From Stutzerimonas balearica DSM 6083 (GTDB lineage: Bacteria > Pseudomonadota > Gammaproteobacteria > Pseudomonadales > Pseudomonadaceae): a stretch of DNA of 64,000 nt. The translations under genes were made by a program, and so were the position numbers. The DNA lies in NCBI RefSeq assembly GCF_000818015.1, contig NZ_CP007511.1, positions 2,986,501-3,050,500 of the forward strand, written 5' to 3'. Below, piece after piece: positions 63,641 to 64,000 of the stretch. The notes below the pieces were generated by a model that had not been told where the DNA came from, ran no database searches, and was given only the letters and a program-made list of their open reading frames with translations. How positions within the stretch are numbered: position 1 is the stretch's first letter; each line of letters begins with the position of its first letter.

Positions 63641-64000
63641 CCGGCGCATGAAGCGCGGCGACCGCGCAAAGCCGGTCGCCGCCTGCGCTTCGCTCAAGCC
63701 TTACTCCCCAGAGCTCCTCAATCTTCACCTTTGCGTACCCCCCCCGTGGGTGTGCCAAATCAGCGTGCTGCCGAATGAATATGGTCGTACCCGATCGATT
63801 GTCCCGATCGCCCGCAGCAAGACCAGCTGGCGTAGGGATTAACCGCAAGCAATTTGAAACCGGCGGGCGGGTCACCTCCTTTCACTGACTTGTTCCACTT
63901 GTTCTAACCGCGGCATCACCGACTGCGCCGCGTTGGGACGGTGTGACCCGGTGCGCACCATCGACGGGCGCCGAAGGGCTGGGAAGCCGCCTGATCAAGT
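63641..64000. other. Downstream region without a supported gene
   Basis: After the porin stop, no convincing gene is seen to the window end. A hairpin GCGGCGACC (63655-63663) / GGTCGCCGC (63674-63682), extended imperfectly to 63650-63691, follows the stop and may terminate the porin transcript. Short frames (about 60-80 codons) lack ribosome-binding sites and homology. The rest is unexplained. Confidence 0.4.

Noticed and set aside
63868..63884. GTCACCTCCTTT resembles the 3' end of 16S rRNA, suggesting an rRNA fragment; on the minus strand it resembles a perfect Shine-Dalgarno for a gene starting at 63875.
   Set aside because: The flanking bases do not match 16S rRNA, and the putative start codon lies inside the Shine-Dalgarno itself; the frame has no homology.

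Overview
The window is about 64 kb of GC-rich, densely coding chromosome from a gammaproteobacterium. The gene content and order fit Pseudomonas sensu lato: arsC-wrbA-DUF2069-hda-perM, purMN, dapC/dapD with csdAE, and REP-type repeats carrying the Pseudomonas core GTAGGAGCGAGC. The tsdBA-like thiosulfate dehydrogenase pair and the clustered chemoreceptors lean towards the P. stutzeri group (Stutzerimonas); that species-level call is inference. I see no rRNA, tRNA, CRISPR array, insertion sequence or prophage.

Layout. 1-9.3 kb is conserved housekeeping: the end of an ArsC-family gene, wrbA, hda/perM, purMN, two envelope proteins and dapC. 9.3-13.4 kb holds small thiol/redox proteins, dapD and the cysteine desulfurase pair csdA-csdE. 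13.4-16.3 kb has a FabH-like synthase and the two dihaem cytochromes. 16.5-26.1 kb has small conserved proteins, an ankyrin protein, a diguanylate cyclase, a TerC-CBS-CorC membrane protein, a dicarboxylate/amino-acid symporter, a GreA/B-like factor and an SLC13 permease. 26.1-33.2 kb carries three chemoreceptors around an MFS exporter; the third has a near-perfect flagellar sigma-28 promoter. 33.5-49.5 kb is mixed: small secreted and lipoproteins, DUF445, a NitT/TauT-type ABC transporter, HIT, M20 peptidase, MOSC, VOC, TauE/SafE, RNase Z, LysE with an AraC regulator, EamA and a hybrid histidine kinase.

The most interesting region is 49.6-63.6 kb. A divergent AcoR-type sigma-54 activator faces a -24/-12 promoter preceded by TGTAAA-type palindromes. 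Downstream, all on the + strand, lie a Tat-exported small subunit, a GMC flavoprotein dehydrogenase, an AcoA-like E1 alpha, two and a quarter tandem REP units, a zinc 2,3-butanediol-type dehydrogenase, an AcoB-like E1 beta, a free-standing lipoyl protein, a free-standing E2 catalytic domain, a lipoate-protein-ligase homologue and a VOC protein. They are followed by a quinohaemoprotein (PQQ plus haem c) alcohol dehydrogenase without the usual vicinal cysteine pair, and by an OprB-type porin.

Proposed logic (inference): porin uptake, periplasmic oxidation of a diol or related polyol by the PQQ and GMC enzymes, cytoplasmic oxidation to an alpha-hydroxyketone, and thiolytic cleavage by a 2-oxoacid/acetoin dehydrogenase-like complex. 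The E2 of that complex is split in two and has its own lipoylation enzyme. No E3 and no AcoX are encoded locally.
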